Source of the DNA: Dicyema japonicum
Lineage: Eukaryota; Dicyemida; Rhombozoa; Dicyemidae
DNA length: 64,000 nt
NCBI GenBank assembly: GCA_011109175.1
Contig: RDEW01000065.1
Location: forward strand, 81,984-145,983
Direction of reading: 5' to 3'
Positions within the stretch are counted from its first letter, which is position 1. The number at the start of each line of letters is the position of its first letter. Both the position numbers and the translations under genes were made by a program. Shown one piece after another: positions 35,131-45,282 of this stretch. The notes beneath the pieces are model-generated. The model was given only the letters and a program-made list of their open reading frames with translations. It was not told the DNA's origin and did no database searches.

Positions 35131-36190
35131 AGATTAAAAAAACATATTTTTGTGGTGTTTTCATGTACGTTCTACTGGATTAAATGCTTTTGCAAAATCA
35201 AATAACAATAATTGTATAGCGGAGGCAGGAAAGTCGTCTCTCGAGCTTAATGATCCTATTGTCGAAAACCATAATGTTGATGATCATGTCGTCCCAACCA
35301 ATTTATGTTCCCTTCCAGTTATTGTCGAAGATGTTACTTTTGTCTCTGAAGCTGGATGAGTGAGATAGTTTATGCTGCAAAACAAATGCTTGGAAGATTC
35401 CGAGAGATGTATAGAGTCTTATCCTTCATAAATTCAATGCGAAATAGTCTGGACTAACTGTGCGTATTTGGGTTTACTGTAAAAGTTTAGACGCTAAACA
35501 CGTGGTTAGAAAATGTGAAGAAAATTTCAGTTATCAACTCAATTGGAACTTGTCAACTGCTATTCCAGACAAGTTCTCCCTGCTTCGAAGAGGCAAAAAG
35601 TGATGGATGTTCTTTGTTGTTATGGATACAGATAGTCTAAAAACGAGAATTGAGGTTTTATTACAGACCAGATCAGAATTCATAAAAAACTGTCTGCATG
35701 TTCGTATAAAGTTTCGACAACATAGTCATCAAGAATGGTATTTGTTACATTTGCATAAGGAAATTTTAGCTGTAATTCCATTTGTGCCGCGTTTTTATGA
35801 TCCGAGATATTAGTCTCTCCCATCCTCTCCTATTCGATACTAGACTCCGCAGACTGAGGTCTTCCGTCTGATCCCCTTTCCGTGTGGTACAATACAACCT
35901 TCGCATTCTTTATCATTTCAATCGCCCGCAATAAAGAGAAACGAGGAAGACTTCAGGTGAGATACAATCTTGGCAAGTTTTTCGTAAAAGCGTCCAAATT
36001 TTCCAGGTTTTTATAACTATGTGGGGTGCACACATATTAGTTGTCTATATTTCCCTCTGGGTCCAATGAGTATTGAATAACCCTAATACGATCATTTATC
36101 TTTCAAAAGCAATGTAATCCGGAAAATAAATTCTTGTGCACAGGGAAACCCTTTCCATAGATTTTGCAGTCCGATGGGAGTTGGATTACG
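35131..36190. other. Unassigned ORFs
   Basis: Two plus-strand ORFs, 35150-35359 (acidic, ENHNVDDHVV) and 35607-35813 (LLQTRSEFIKNCLHVRIKFRQ), have coding-like composition but no recognised family. Either could be an exon of a short-intron gene. I could not join them into a model. Confidence 0.25.
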
Positions 36191-36197
36191 CTATTGC

Positions 36198-37740
36198 AGG
36201 GGTGTCAAACATGCGGCCCTCATGCGGACCTTATTATACATAAGTTACGGGAACCCCCAAGTGATGGGGAAAAGTTGGTGGCTCTTTTCGTTCCTTTCCG
36301 GAATGGATGACATCTTTTGCGGACTTTGACAAGCATAAGTGCGGACCGATTTAATGACTATAAAAACACAGAATTCATTTTGTTATTTTTTTACATTACA
36401 TTTTTTTTACATGATATGAAATGAGAGTGTTTCAATATAAATGGTAACTTATTTTTGCACAACGGTTGATGGAAAATATATTGTTTGATATGCAACCTGT
36501 TAATCGCTATACCGAAAGACTACAACCTAACAAGACATTACCAATCATATAAGTTGATTATTAACCAAGAAGGTCCAATGGGGAAAAATTAACTACGTTA
36601 CAGACTCAATTCGAAAAACTGCATCAGTTAGTGCAAGCTATGAAATCAGCAGAATGCTTGCAGTGATTGGAAAATCATATTGCGATGGTTATTTCATCTA
36701 ACAATGCCTTGTAAAACAGCAAAAATTATTTGTCCAGACAACGCCCACTCGTTTAGATATTTCATTGACCAGAAACACTTGCCAAACTCATTAATGAAAT
36801 GTCTTTGAAACACCACTAAAGTCTGAATTTTTAAAATTTTACTATTTTTTAATTTCGACCGATGAGACAGTCGACGTTGTTGGAATTGCACAATTAGCAA
36901 TGTTTGTTAGACCCCGTGATTAAGATTTTAATATTTATGAAGAATTTCTCGAACTGGTACCAATGCACGATACAACTAAAGATATTTTTGTGAAACGACT
37001 ACAAATTCTCTTTGACTGTTTGATTGAAGAAGTCTGTATGTTTTTGCCCCGAAGGTGCTCAGAATATGTTGACGATGCTGTTGTTGCTGCCAAATTGCGA
37101 ACTGAAATAGAAAAGTTAAATCCCGGGTCATCATTGTTCACTTTATTATTCATCAGCAAAATTTGTGTTAAAAATTTTAAAAGTGGAAAATACGATTAGT
37201 TTGGTTACAAAACAGTAAACTATATCCGAAATCATTCCCTCAACCACCGACAGTTTAGTAAACAGCTGATAGATATGAATAACCAGTTCATGGACATTTT
37301 TATACTCCAGTTCGCTGGTTATTACTTCACAAAGTAGTTAAAAGATTTTATTTGTTGAGACTGGAAATAATTCTGAAAGCCAAACACAGACGAAATGAAG
37401 AGGAGATGAAAGCTTACAAATGGAACTCTTGGAAATCAAATCAGATTCTATACTTAAAGCTAAATATTTGGAGGTTGAAATACCTGCTTTCTTTTCATAT
37501 TTTCCTGGAAAGTTTAAAAATAATTTTGCGACAGAAATCATTTTTGTTTGGTTCGACATATGTGTGTGAACAGTTTCTCCATTTATGAAATTGACAAAAA
37601 CTGCTCAAATAACAAGACTCGCTGATGAAAATTTATCCGCTTTAATAAAAGTCGGAACTACACGAATAGCTGAACCTGACTGTCAAAAAAGATGTCAAGT
37701 AAATCTCACCAAAAATAAAGGGTGGTGATTGAATAAGTTT
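36198..37740 (+). pseudogene. hAT transposon (GTF2IRD2-like), decayed
   Basis: Begins at a classic hAT-type terminus, CAGGGGTGTCAAACATGCGG. The plus strand then shows pieces of a transposase in changing frames: SYEISRMLAVIGKSYCDG, STDETVDVVGIAQLAMFV with the first catalytic region, EEFLELVPMHDTTKD, then near the end LLEIKSDSILKAKYLEVEIPAFFSYFPGKF and MKLTKTAQITRLADENL, the hAT C-terminal dimerisation region. Stops and frameshifts throughout. The right terminus (expected ...CACCCCTG-like) was not found. Confidence 0.75.
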
Positions 37741-37849
37741 CTCTTATCTTTCGGTTTTCATTATAATAAATATATTATATTTTTTACAATTATGAAATAA
37801 AATCAATAATATAATTAAATTAACACAGCCAATCTTTATGCTTAGACAA

Positions 37850-38010
37850 AGATTACAAAGACTCGAAGATAATAAAATATTACACCGGCCCCCTCCTCCA
37901 ATATACAATCAAACCTCTTTTCCGAGGGACGTCCGAGAATACGATGTGGGCACCACCCCTATCTACCAACATACGATATCCTCTGTCCCTTTCAACCTCT
38001 ACGTGTTGAC
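37850..38010 (-). repeat. Dispersed repeat R1, copy 2
   Basis: Inverted relative to the copy at 7160-7330, with matching blocks throughout. See that entry for possible origin. Confidence 0.5.
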
Positions 38011-38230
38011 AACAAAATGCCTATTTGAATGTCATGAATTAGCACAACGTTCGTCTACAATTCCGGGACAGACCGATCTATGGGAGTGACCAACATATGC
38101 TGCGTCCTATTTAATAGCTGCTGGCCTCCTACAAATTAGTGAGGGGGTTACTTAACTAACCTAACTAAAAATAACAAACTTGAAAATATAAGAGATGATT
38201 TTATGACTGAGCAAGAAATTTTAAAAAGGA

Positions 38231-38310
38231 GGAAGGGTCCAGGTGTGGAGTACCCTCCAGAAAACTCCTTAACTCTTTTGTTAATAAATCGTTATTATCA
38301 TTATTATTAT
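38231..38310 (+). mobile_element. LINE family F 3' end
   Basis: GTACCCTCCAGAAAACTCC... is shared with 20638-20690, followed by an (ATT)n-rich tail. An extreme 5' truncation. Confidence 0.6.
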
Positions 38311-38559
38311 CGTTATTACTGAGCTTGTTTATCAACCAGAGTTAACAGAGAGCTACCGAGAAACTCTGACTCATCTACTGGTTGTATCGGCGAATGTCTC
38401 ACTAAGAGTTTCCTGGTACCATACAAAGAGCATTATTATTGAAACAGCTTGAAAATATCTTGGCACAAGAGAGAAGACTAGGATGTGCCTGATGCCGTTT
38501 CACTTAGAGGTTGCAAATTTGAGAGGAACATAAAGAAGTACGTTAGAGAAAATCAATTG

Positions 38560-38970
38560 GAGTGATGTGTTAGACATGGCAGAGCAAAAATAAATAAACT
38601 GAACTAGAAGCTTTTTCTATTATCAGAGATAAATAAAGTTATCATGCTAAAGGATAATTCACAAATGTACAATCAAACCGAAGAGAATCATTAGTTATCA
38701 AAGATGGGAGTGGAAAATTAATATTGAGAGTAACAAGCCGATCTTTCGAGGAGCTTTTCAATGTTAATACTTCATCTATTTGATGGAATGCCAAGACCTT
38801 TAGAGGTTAATTCTCATTAAGAAATCAAAATGGACTGCCGCAACTAGGAACCCTGGACCAGATAATATTAACCCAGAATTGTTAAACTAGGAGGTTGAGT
38901 GCCTATACGACAAAATGCTAGTAAGTGGTATGTTTCCACCAATCTCGTTTGCATTTAGAATAACTGTTGA
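38560..38970 (+). mobile_element. RTE-type LINE, heavily decayed
   Basis: Scattered plus-strand frames match the RTE linker and RT start: LKDNSQMYN, GSGKLILRV...SFEELFN, then a degraded PxDNINPELLK-like stretch. No intact motif. Confidence 0.45.
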
Positions 38971-39039
38971 CTTTTCTTCCGGAAATTCACTTTCCCGTCA
39001 ATCTATTTTTTGTACGGCCGCAATCTTCTTGGAATTGGT

Positions 39040-39273
39040 TCAAAAGGTGAATGGGCCCCAGGAAGCATACGAATAGGAAATGGATGGTTCAAAGTACCGC
39101 TTGTATACATATAATTCAGGAATGGATGGTTTCCGGGCTTCCATAACCTCTGAGAGGCTTTTCAATAAGATTAGACTTTCTTTCGTTACGACGGTTAGGT
39201 GATATTGTAATCTTGCAAACATTATGTTTAGACCACGTGAGGTAAAGACAACGTCGTCTGCATGAAATATCAT
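39040..39273 (-). mobile_element. LINE RT/thumb fragment
   Basis: The minus-strand ORF contains HADDVVF (active-site box with His for Tyr) followed directly by a thumb-like YVYKRYFEPSISYSYASWG, so the intervening region is deleted. Jockey-type by the thumb motif. Confidence 0.5.
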
Positions 39274-39339
39274 TTATTGTCTGAACATTTTGGATAGTAG
39301 CAGGTTTTATCCACCTCCCACGGTCGGAATTTCATCAAT

Positions 39340-39450
39340 ATTCGACATCGTAGGGACTCCTCCACTGGATTAGGGATCTTTTTTGGATGCAGACTAGGCA
39401 TTGAGAGTCTCCTGAGTTAGGTGGATCCCATGACGACTCTTAATTAATGA
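39340..39450. repeat. Short dispersed repeat R2, copy 1
   Basis: About 110 bp resembling 43770-43890 (shared blocks around GTAGGG...AGGCATTG...CTGAG...TAGGTGGATC). Origin unknown; possibly a SINE. Confidence 0.4.
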
Positions 39451-39803
39451 GGAAGTTAAAAAACAGAAAGGAAGCATTCGACTAAATAGTTAGGTACGGG
39501 AATCTTACTCACAACCGACAAACACTAACCACAACGCACATGGTCTACAATAATGAATTGTACAAAGTGGAAATAATGACAGAGAAATGGTCTATGGACA
39601 AAAAGAACATGACGCCAACAAACTTGGAGATCCTATTCAGAAGGAATAATCCAAATTGACCTGGAGACAACCCGACTCCAAGGAGCTTGATTATGATCAG
39701 GGAGAAGTACCGAGCCGAGAGCCTGGATTAAATTAGTCGAGTAAGTGACAAAAATAATATGAAATCAAAATTGTTGTTGAAATAAAATATTAGAAATAAT
39801 TTA

Positions 39804-40429
39804 TTAATGAATGGAAAATTTATGAGGCAGACTAGACAAAACTTCTATATCATGGAATCTGACTGTCCCATCCATTCCACTTGAAGTAAGAACGCCAGGA
39901 GGCCAAAACTGAATTTCAGTAATCCCAATATGACGTTTAAGCATGAAATTACGAAAATGCATTCCATTAAATGAAATCACTAAATTATAGTCTGCCATTC
40001 TATAAATCTACCATTAGTCACAAATAATCACTCGTATATTGACCAGACTGCAGCCAATTGCGAAGTAGTCTTCATTTTGGTGTATGGCAAAACAAGTGAT
40101 GTGTCCTTTATCTATCCTCACCAATGAAAGCTGTTCCCGTGATCTTGAGTCCAAAATATACAATCCATCAGAGTTGTGAGCTGCCAGCAAGTAATTGTGC
40201 TGTGCGGTGTTCTTCACCTGGTTGAATACTCCATAATTATTCTTCAAAACTAAGAACATAACTTATAAGTCAACGTGTTTGTACGGCTTCTGAGGTATCA
40301 ACAGGTCCCACGTGAACAGAACAGTACAATCATTCGAATTGCCGACAAAAATCATAGTGCTGGAATTCAAAAAATAGTCGAAGACATCCTAGACTTTGAA
40401 ATTGAATTTTTCATCCATTCATAATGTCT
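39804..40429 (-). pseudogene. WD40-repeat protein, probably truncated
   Basis: Minus-strand WD40-type sequence in three exons joined by 33-nt (40274-40242) and 30-nt (40021-39992) introns. Blade-like units are MIFVGNSNDCTVLFTWDLL, YLLAAHNSDGLYILDSRS...ITCFAIHQNEDYFAIGCS, and IGITEIQFWPPGVLTSSGMDGTVRFHD, ending KFSIH. Only about three to four blades are present where seven are usual. An in-frame Met (MDEKFNFKV) lies at 40417 but is followed at once by TAG. A LINE RT fragment begins at about 40430. Either the gene was cut by that insertion or an unrecognised 5' splice is missing. Subfamily unknown. Confidence 0.55.
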
Positions 40430-40640
40430 GTCCATAGTAGTTTGCAAATTCTTCGTAGCTGTCGTAACACATCCTTGCAAGCATATATTATGTCATTGGC
40501 ACAAGCAAGAGTTATCGAATTTTCGTCCGAATCAATTGGAATATCTTGCAATAATAAGTTAAAAGGGATGGTGATAAGGGGGAACCCTGAGGCACGCCGT
40601 TTGGAAAATTTTTTGAGACCAATTGCCAGGATTTATTCGA
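40430..40640 (-). mobile_element. Jockey-like LINE RT fragment
   Basis: Minus strand: a PLITIPFNLLLQDIPIDSDEN stretch followed by ITLACANDIIYACKD, where YADD has become CAND. It lies immediately 5' of the WD40 relic. Confidence 0.55.
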
Positions 40641-41029
40641 ATTTTCCTCTTCTATTCCAGAGCCAATTTTATCGAAATGAAATTCAATACTTCATTTGCT
40701 TTTTTATATCTCTAATATTTGCATTCTGTAAATTCTTCGATTTCAATCGTGAATATCCGTATTAGATTATATTTCTTATGTTCACATTTACTAAAGGTGT
40801 GCTAGTACCCAATTTTTTTAGAATTTGAAAACAATTTTTGATTGTTTTAGGGGAAATAATTTGTCTATTAAAGTGGACTTTGAATATTTTAATTATTCCC
40901 AAAAAGAAAATGAATCATCTATTTAAGAAATTTGGAGAAACATGCAACGTGCTTTTGATTCGGTGGCGTTAAAACTCTCGAGTTGGCAAAAATGTCGAAA
41001 GGAAAAAAGGAGAAGGGTCACTTGCGTTA

Positions 41030-41980
41030 CCTGATGGTATGAATGTAATTCTTTCCATATCCGAGAGCGTTGTGGCAGATGACCCAAAAGAATGGGCGAG
41101 GCAGGTAGTCCTGCAGGTACGTAGCAGGCTATCTCGAATACCCTTGAATGGTTGGCCATACTTGGCAGAGCTCTGCAGTGGCAGATTCAGTACTGCTATA
41201 TCTGTGAGTGAACTTAAGAAAATGGCTGTAGGCAAAGAGGGTACTGGTCTAAAGGGGCGGGACCAGGTGACCACAACTGTCAAAGAGAGCACGAGCACCA
41301 GAGTTGTGATACGTTGCAGCTCAAGCATGTTTATGAGGTCTTCGCGCGAAATCTCGTTGCAGCGGCAGATGTCCCACTTGAGGACCGTAGATTTACCCGC
41401 AAGATTCCTCATTGTAAGGTTAACGGTGTAGTGTTAACCTGCATCAATAAGGCTGTGACTTATGCGGTGGAGGCTAAGCCAGTATGGTCACTAGGTGACA
41501 TCTCCCTAGTGCTGTATGCAGCACAGATCACCTATGAGGAATTTACGGACAAGCCCAGACCACCCAGTAAATGGAGGGAGCAGATCTGTGCCAAGATTGC
41601 TTGGAGACAGACTGAGCTGGAAGCACTGGAGGGGCACATAAGTAGTGTGGCGAGAGGGTTAGAGGAAAAGCACCGCCTATAGTAAAGGGGCTAATTAGTA
41701 AACCGTGTTCTCAAATGGGACCTCAAAGAGTTGAGGAGGGAAAAGGTGGAGTTAGAGGGGGCAATAATGGTGTATAAGAGGAAACTCTATACACATGAAA
41801 ATCGATGTAAGAGAGAGAAAATAATCTGTCTGAGTTTAATCGCAGATTATTTTACCGTCGCTTACACGAAAATGGCCATAGTGTATGTTCCCAGCAGGAC
41901 GCGGAAATGCTTTCCACATGGGGTAGTATGTTTCACGATGTTTGATGCAGGGAGAACATCGGAGAGCATATAGGAGTTTG
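41030..41980 (+). mobile_element. LINE ORF (pre-RT/gag-like) fragment
   Basis: The plus-strand ORF at 41314-41682 includes INKAVTYAVEAKPVWSLGD, VLYAAQITYEEF and a WREQICAKIAWRQTELEALEG segment. This resembles the region before the RT in some animal LINE-encoded proteins. Flanking frames (41039-41431 and 41731-41973, the last coiled-coil-like) may be its neighbours after frameshifts. No RT follows, so it is an isolated piece. Confidence 0.4.
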
Positions 41981-41999
41981 GGCAAACCGATGCTATTCT

Positions 42000-43640
42000 T
42001 CAAAAGGAAGAACGCTGTATGACCATCGAGTAATGAGAGATTCTTCGTGACTCATCCTTTTTTGTTAGTAGATGGCTCCGCAGTTCCTTTTCGTCAAGTG
42101 GGCACCCAGGAAAATATGTCCTGGGTACGAAAGTAATTCCAGGTAGTACCGAGTTGAAAGACTCGACCACGTTGATAAAATCAAAATCCGAGTATGTGAT
42201 GTTTACTAGCTTCGATTTCTTTATATTTGTCTCAACTCCGAGGTTTCGTTGTGCCGGCACGGGATGTGACAGCAGTTCATAAACTTTTTTCCACAACCCT
42301 CCAATTGTGACGTCATCACGATACCAGAGGTTCAGTTCCGCGTTGATAGAGCGAACAATTTCATCGATGGCCAGAGCAAAGAGAAGTGGATCAAGTGGGT
42401 CCCCTTTTTGGACTCCAGTTTCCGAATAGATAATCTTGTCCCCGAAAACCAGTGAAGAATTGGTTCCGTAAGCGAGATAGACAAATGGAATAAGTTCCGG
42501 GGCTCGTTTGCTAGTAGTTTCGAGAATTTGATCCCTCCGCAGTGAATTGAAGGCATTGCAGATGTCAAACCTGATTCCCATATTTGGATTTTGTTCGTTT
42601 TTCTGTCCAAAAAACACTTCGCAGCATGCACTGCCGCCTCGCATCTGTTCTTACACCAACCCCCAGTTGGAGGGGGAAATTCTTCAGATATTTTCGGACA
42701 GACGATACTGCATGCGATTTTCGCTGTCAGTCTTCTGAAATAGTTGTCGACCGCAATGGGGCGGTCCCCACCTTCGGGTTTTTTGAAGGCTAGTAGATGT
42801 GCACAAAAAAGAAGTTTCCTTGCGTGGGGAGGAATATCTCCTTTCAAAATACGCATAACCAGTTTTGTAATTGATTTGACAAAGTTGCAGCCAGCTTCTG
42901 CAGTACCCTCCGCCGTAAGATCCTTGATGTGAGCAGGCCGCAAGCCATCGATACCTCCACTGCTACTCGCCGCAAACGACGAAATGCCGCGTCGCACTTC
43001 GCCTTCGGTGACGGTCATCCTTGACAAATTTCCCGGAAGCACGAATGGGCGGTAATCTGCCGGAGGACATGGATGTTTTCGTCTGAGTATTTCCAGCACC
43101 TTAGGTGTCGCAGCCATAACAGTTTCGTCGCTGGCGACGACGCGCAACGCCGCTCGGACGTCGCCTTGGAATAGTTTGCGGTTCACTCTCTCTCCAAGTT
43201 TGTCCGGGCCATTCAAATAAACAAGAATGTCTTGATTTCATGACTTCCGTCTTGGTGAGAGAATGCACATAGAAAAGCTGGATGTTCTTCATTTTTTAGG
43301 AAAGGGAGTTCCCAAGTGTCGTGCTTTCTCCTGTATTCCGTTGATCTCCTTTTGAGACAATAAATGGAATTCCAAGGGCCATCGGGGCAAAACTGAGGAG
43401 TTTTAGCCAGGCCTCCAGGTCGTCGGATGTGAGAGCATCGTAAATTGCAGAGGCCAGGCATGTAGCCGCGGGGATCCGGACGGGTCTTGGGATCGTCCTG
43501 GCTTTTCTTAGATCCGACAAGAAGAACAAGAGGTTGTCCATATCATTGAAGTCTAGAGGCTCATTTAATTCGACGTACTCGTTTGGAATGATCTGGATCA
43601 GATAATTTGGACGCGTCTATGTCTGAGATTCCCCAAGAAC
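42000..43640 (-). mobile_element. LINE family D copy 2, RT part
   Basis: Minus strand: an N-terminal region (ATCLASAIYDALTSDDLEAWLKLL), RT fingers (SSSGGIDGLRPAHIKDL, GDRPIAVDNYFRRLTAKI), palm FDICNAFNSLRRDQ, GVQKGDPLDPLLFALAIDE, and WYRDD where copy 1 has WYLDD. The restriction-like endonuclease half seen at 11.9-12.4 kb is missing, and frameshifts separate the blocks. Dead. Confidence 0.75.
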
Positions 43641-43769
43641 TCTGTAACACAACGAGATTGGAAAAACTATTTAACAACCTAGGATTACCGGAAAGAGGTT
43701 AAGAGTTAATTAACGTCTCCATATAGTCGGAGTCAAATCCATCCTGTCCAAGGATCACGTCCATCCATA

Positions 43770-43890
43770 TCATTCATTGTGGGAACCTCTTCAGTAAAGT
43801 AGGGAATATTTAGATTCTTTTTAGATGTCTACCAGGCATTGTCCTGAGATAGGTGGATCAACTGATGCCTCTTATGGTTTAATGAAGACA
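43770..43890. repeat. Short dispersed repeat R2, copy 2
   Basis: Counterpart of 39340-39450. Immediately downstream, on the minus strand at about 43950-43905, GGTTCGATTCCCTGG matches a tRNA B-box, suggesting a tRNA-derived SINE. No tRNA fold could be built. Confidence 0.35.
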
Positions 43891-44196
43891 CAGAGCAAAT
43901 GGAATCCGTCGACCAGGGAATCGAACCACAGCTAATTGCGACTCACAGACATCCATTTTATTTACCCCCATCCCTTCAAGTAAAAGAAAGCGGTCGGGAG
44001 CAGAAAGTAACTGCCAAAAGCGAACGCTTCCAAAGTATGTGTGGTGTGGCGGAGATATCCAAGGATGAGACAAGAGGTGGTCCTTAGTATGGATTTGAAG
44101 TAAATTGATATTTTATTAAAGTATTCAGCGAATAAATTGACATTTTATTTGTTAAATTAATTATCGAAATATTTGAATAAAGTAGACTACTGTGTG

Positions 44197-44590
44197 ATGG
44201 ATGATTCTTTGGACACAGTCAACTACGGCGAGTATTTTACAAAATTCGCTACAGAATCCACTAACTCTATTAAGGAGCAGTTCAATCTCGTCAGAACGAC
44301 CCAAGAACATCTCGATTCGACGATAGACAGCCTTATCTCCCAAATTTGTGTAGCAGAATCCAAGATTTCATCACTGATCAATGTTGAATCGTACGCCAAG
44401 CGACTTTCGGCTTGTAAACGAAGAATTTTGTCAGTGAATACTACTGTTAGGAATATTAATGTATTTCTGTCCCTTATTTCAGAGTAGATTACGCCGAATG
44501 GAGTCGACTGTGATAGAACTTGTCAATGCTAAGAGGCTTGAGGTGAATGAGATTGATGCTAAACTCACCTCGTTGGAAAATTTAAAATAA
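44197..44590 (+). CDS. SNAPIN: Snapin / BLOC-1 subunit 7
   Basis: Plus-strand gene: exon 1 44197-44460, a 22-nt GT...AG intron at 44461-44482, exon 2 44483-44590. The CDS is 372 nt, 123 residues (human Snapin has 136). The whole protein is helical/coiled coil. The C-terminal part carries YAKRLSACKRRILSVN followed, across the splice, by NSRLRRMESTV. This aligns with the Snapin signature (YVKKLLNARRRVVLVN...ERLRRLNHSV). An upstream in-frame TTG exists at 44173, but the ATG at 44197 is the sensible start. Snapin works in BLOC-1/BORC complexes for endolysosome and vesicle positioning and also binds SNAP-25. The gene ends about 40 bp before a LINE 5' end, so it escaped insertion narrowly. Confidence 0.85.
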
Positions 44591-45277
44591 ATTGTTATTT
44601 TTTTATTTTCGATAATTATTTTTTCGTTGAGGTGGTGACGTGCCTCTATTACACAAATGTCTGAAACGCACTTAAAGCGCTTGGAGGAGCTTAAAATAAC
44701 ATCTTTCAATCTAAGAGGGATCAGCAAGGAGTGGAAAAGAAACCTGTTATGTTCGGATCTGGAGAGATATGGTGCAGACGTGAGATGCCTACAAGAGACA
44801 AAAGTACATGGAGACTATAGACTCATTTTACTACCATCGTCATCAAGACACTATGCACATGGGATTGCTGTGCACAAGAAACTAGTTCGTGGGATACATC
44901 GGTGTGGGAAGACACGGAAGAGGGATCAGGAACCTGCCGGGGGTTGTTCTGATAAATTTCTCCCGGGCATTTGGTCTATTCCTGTGTAACACTGCGTTTT
45001 CGCATGCTGCACGACAGAAACTAAAAATTCAGGATAACAAAGGGAATATGATTTTTGACGCTACGGAACAACCCGAACTTATTTTTTGAACGAATCTTTG
45101 ACGGGGAAAGGTGGACCTAATCACTGGTAATGCAGGAAATCTTGTAAATGAAATCACGGTGAGCAGTTATGAAAGCAATAGAGAGACTGAAGTGTAATCG
45201 CTCGTCAGGACCGGATGACATAAGTGCTGAGTTACTGATGTATGGCCCCAAAACCCTGGTGAAAATCGTGGTCAAAG

Positions 45278-45282
45278 TATTA
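45278..45282. repeat. Target-site duplication, left (TATTA)
   Basis: TATTA directly before the left terminus of the Ginger-like element. Repeated at 46961-46965 directly after the right terminus. Confidence 0.85.

Noticed and set aside
35607-35920. Possible GINS subunit (IKFRQ..., then FDTRLRRLR)
   Set aside because: Spacing and flanking residues do not match PSF1 or other GINS proteins.
40969-41412. 147-codon minus-strand ORF
   Set aside because: Mirror of the plus-strand LINE frame; Leu/Ser-rich composition typical of an antisense shadow.
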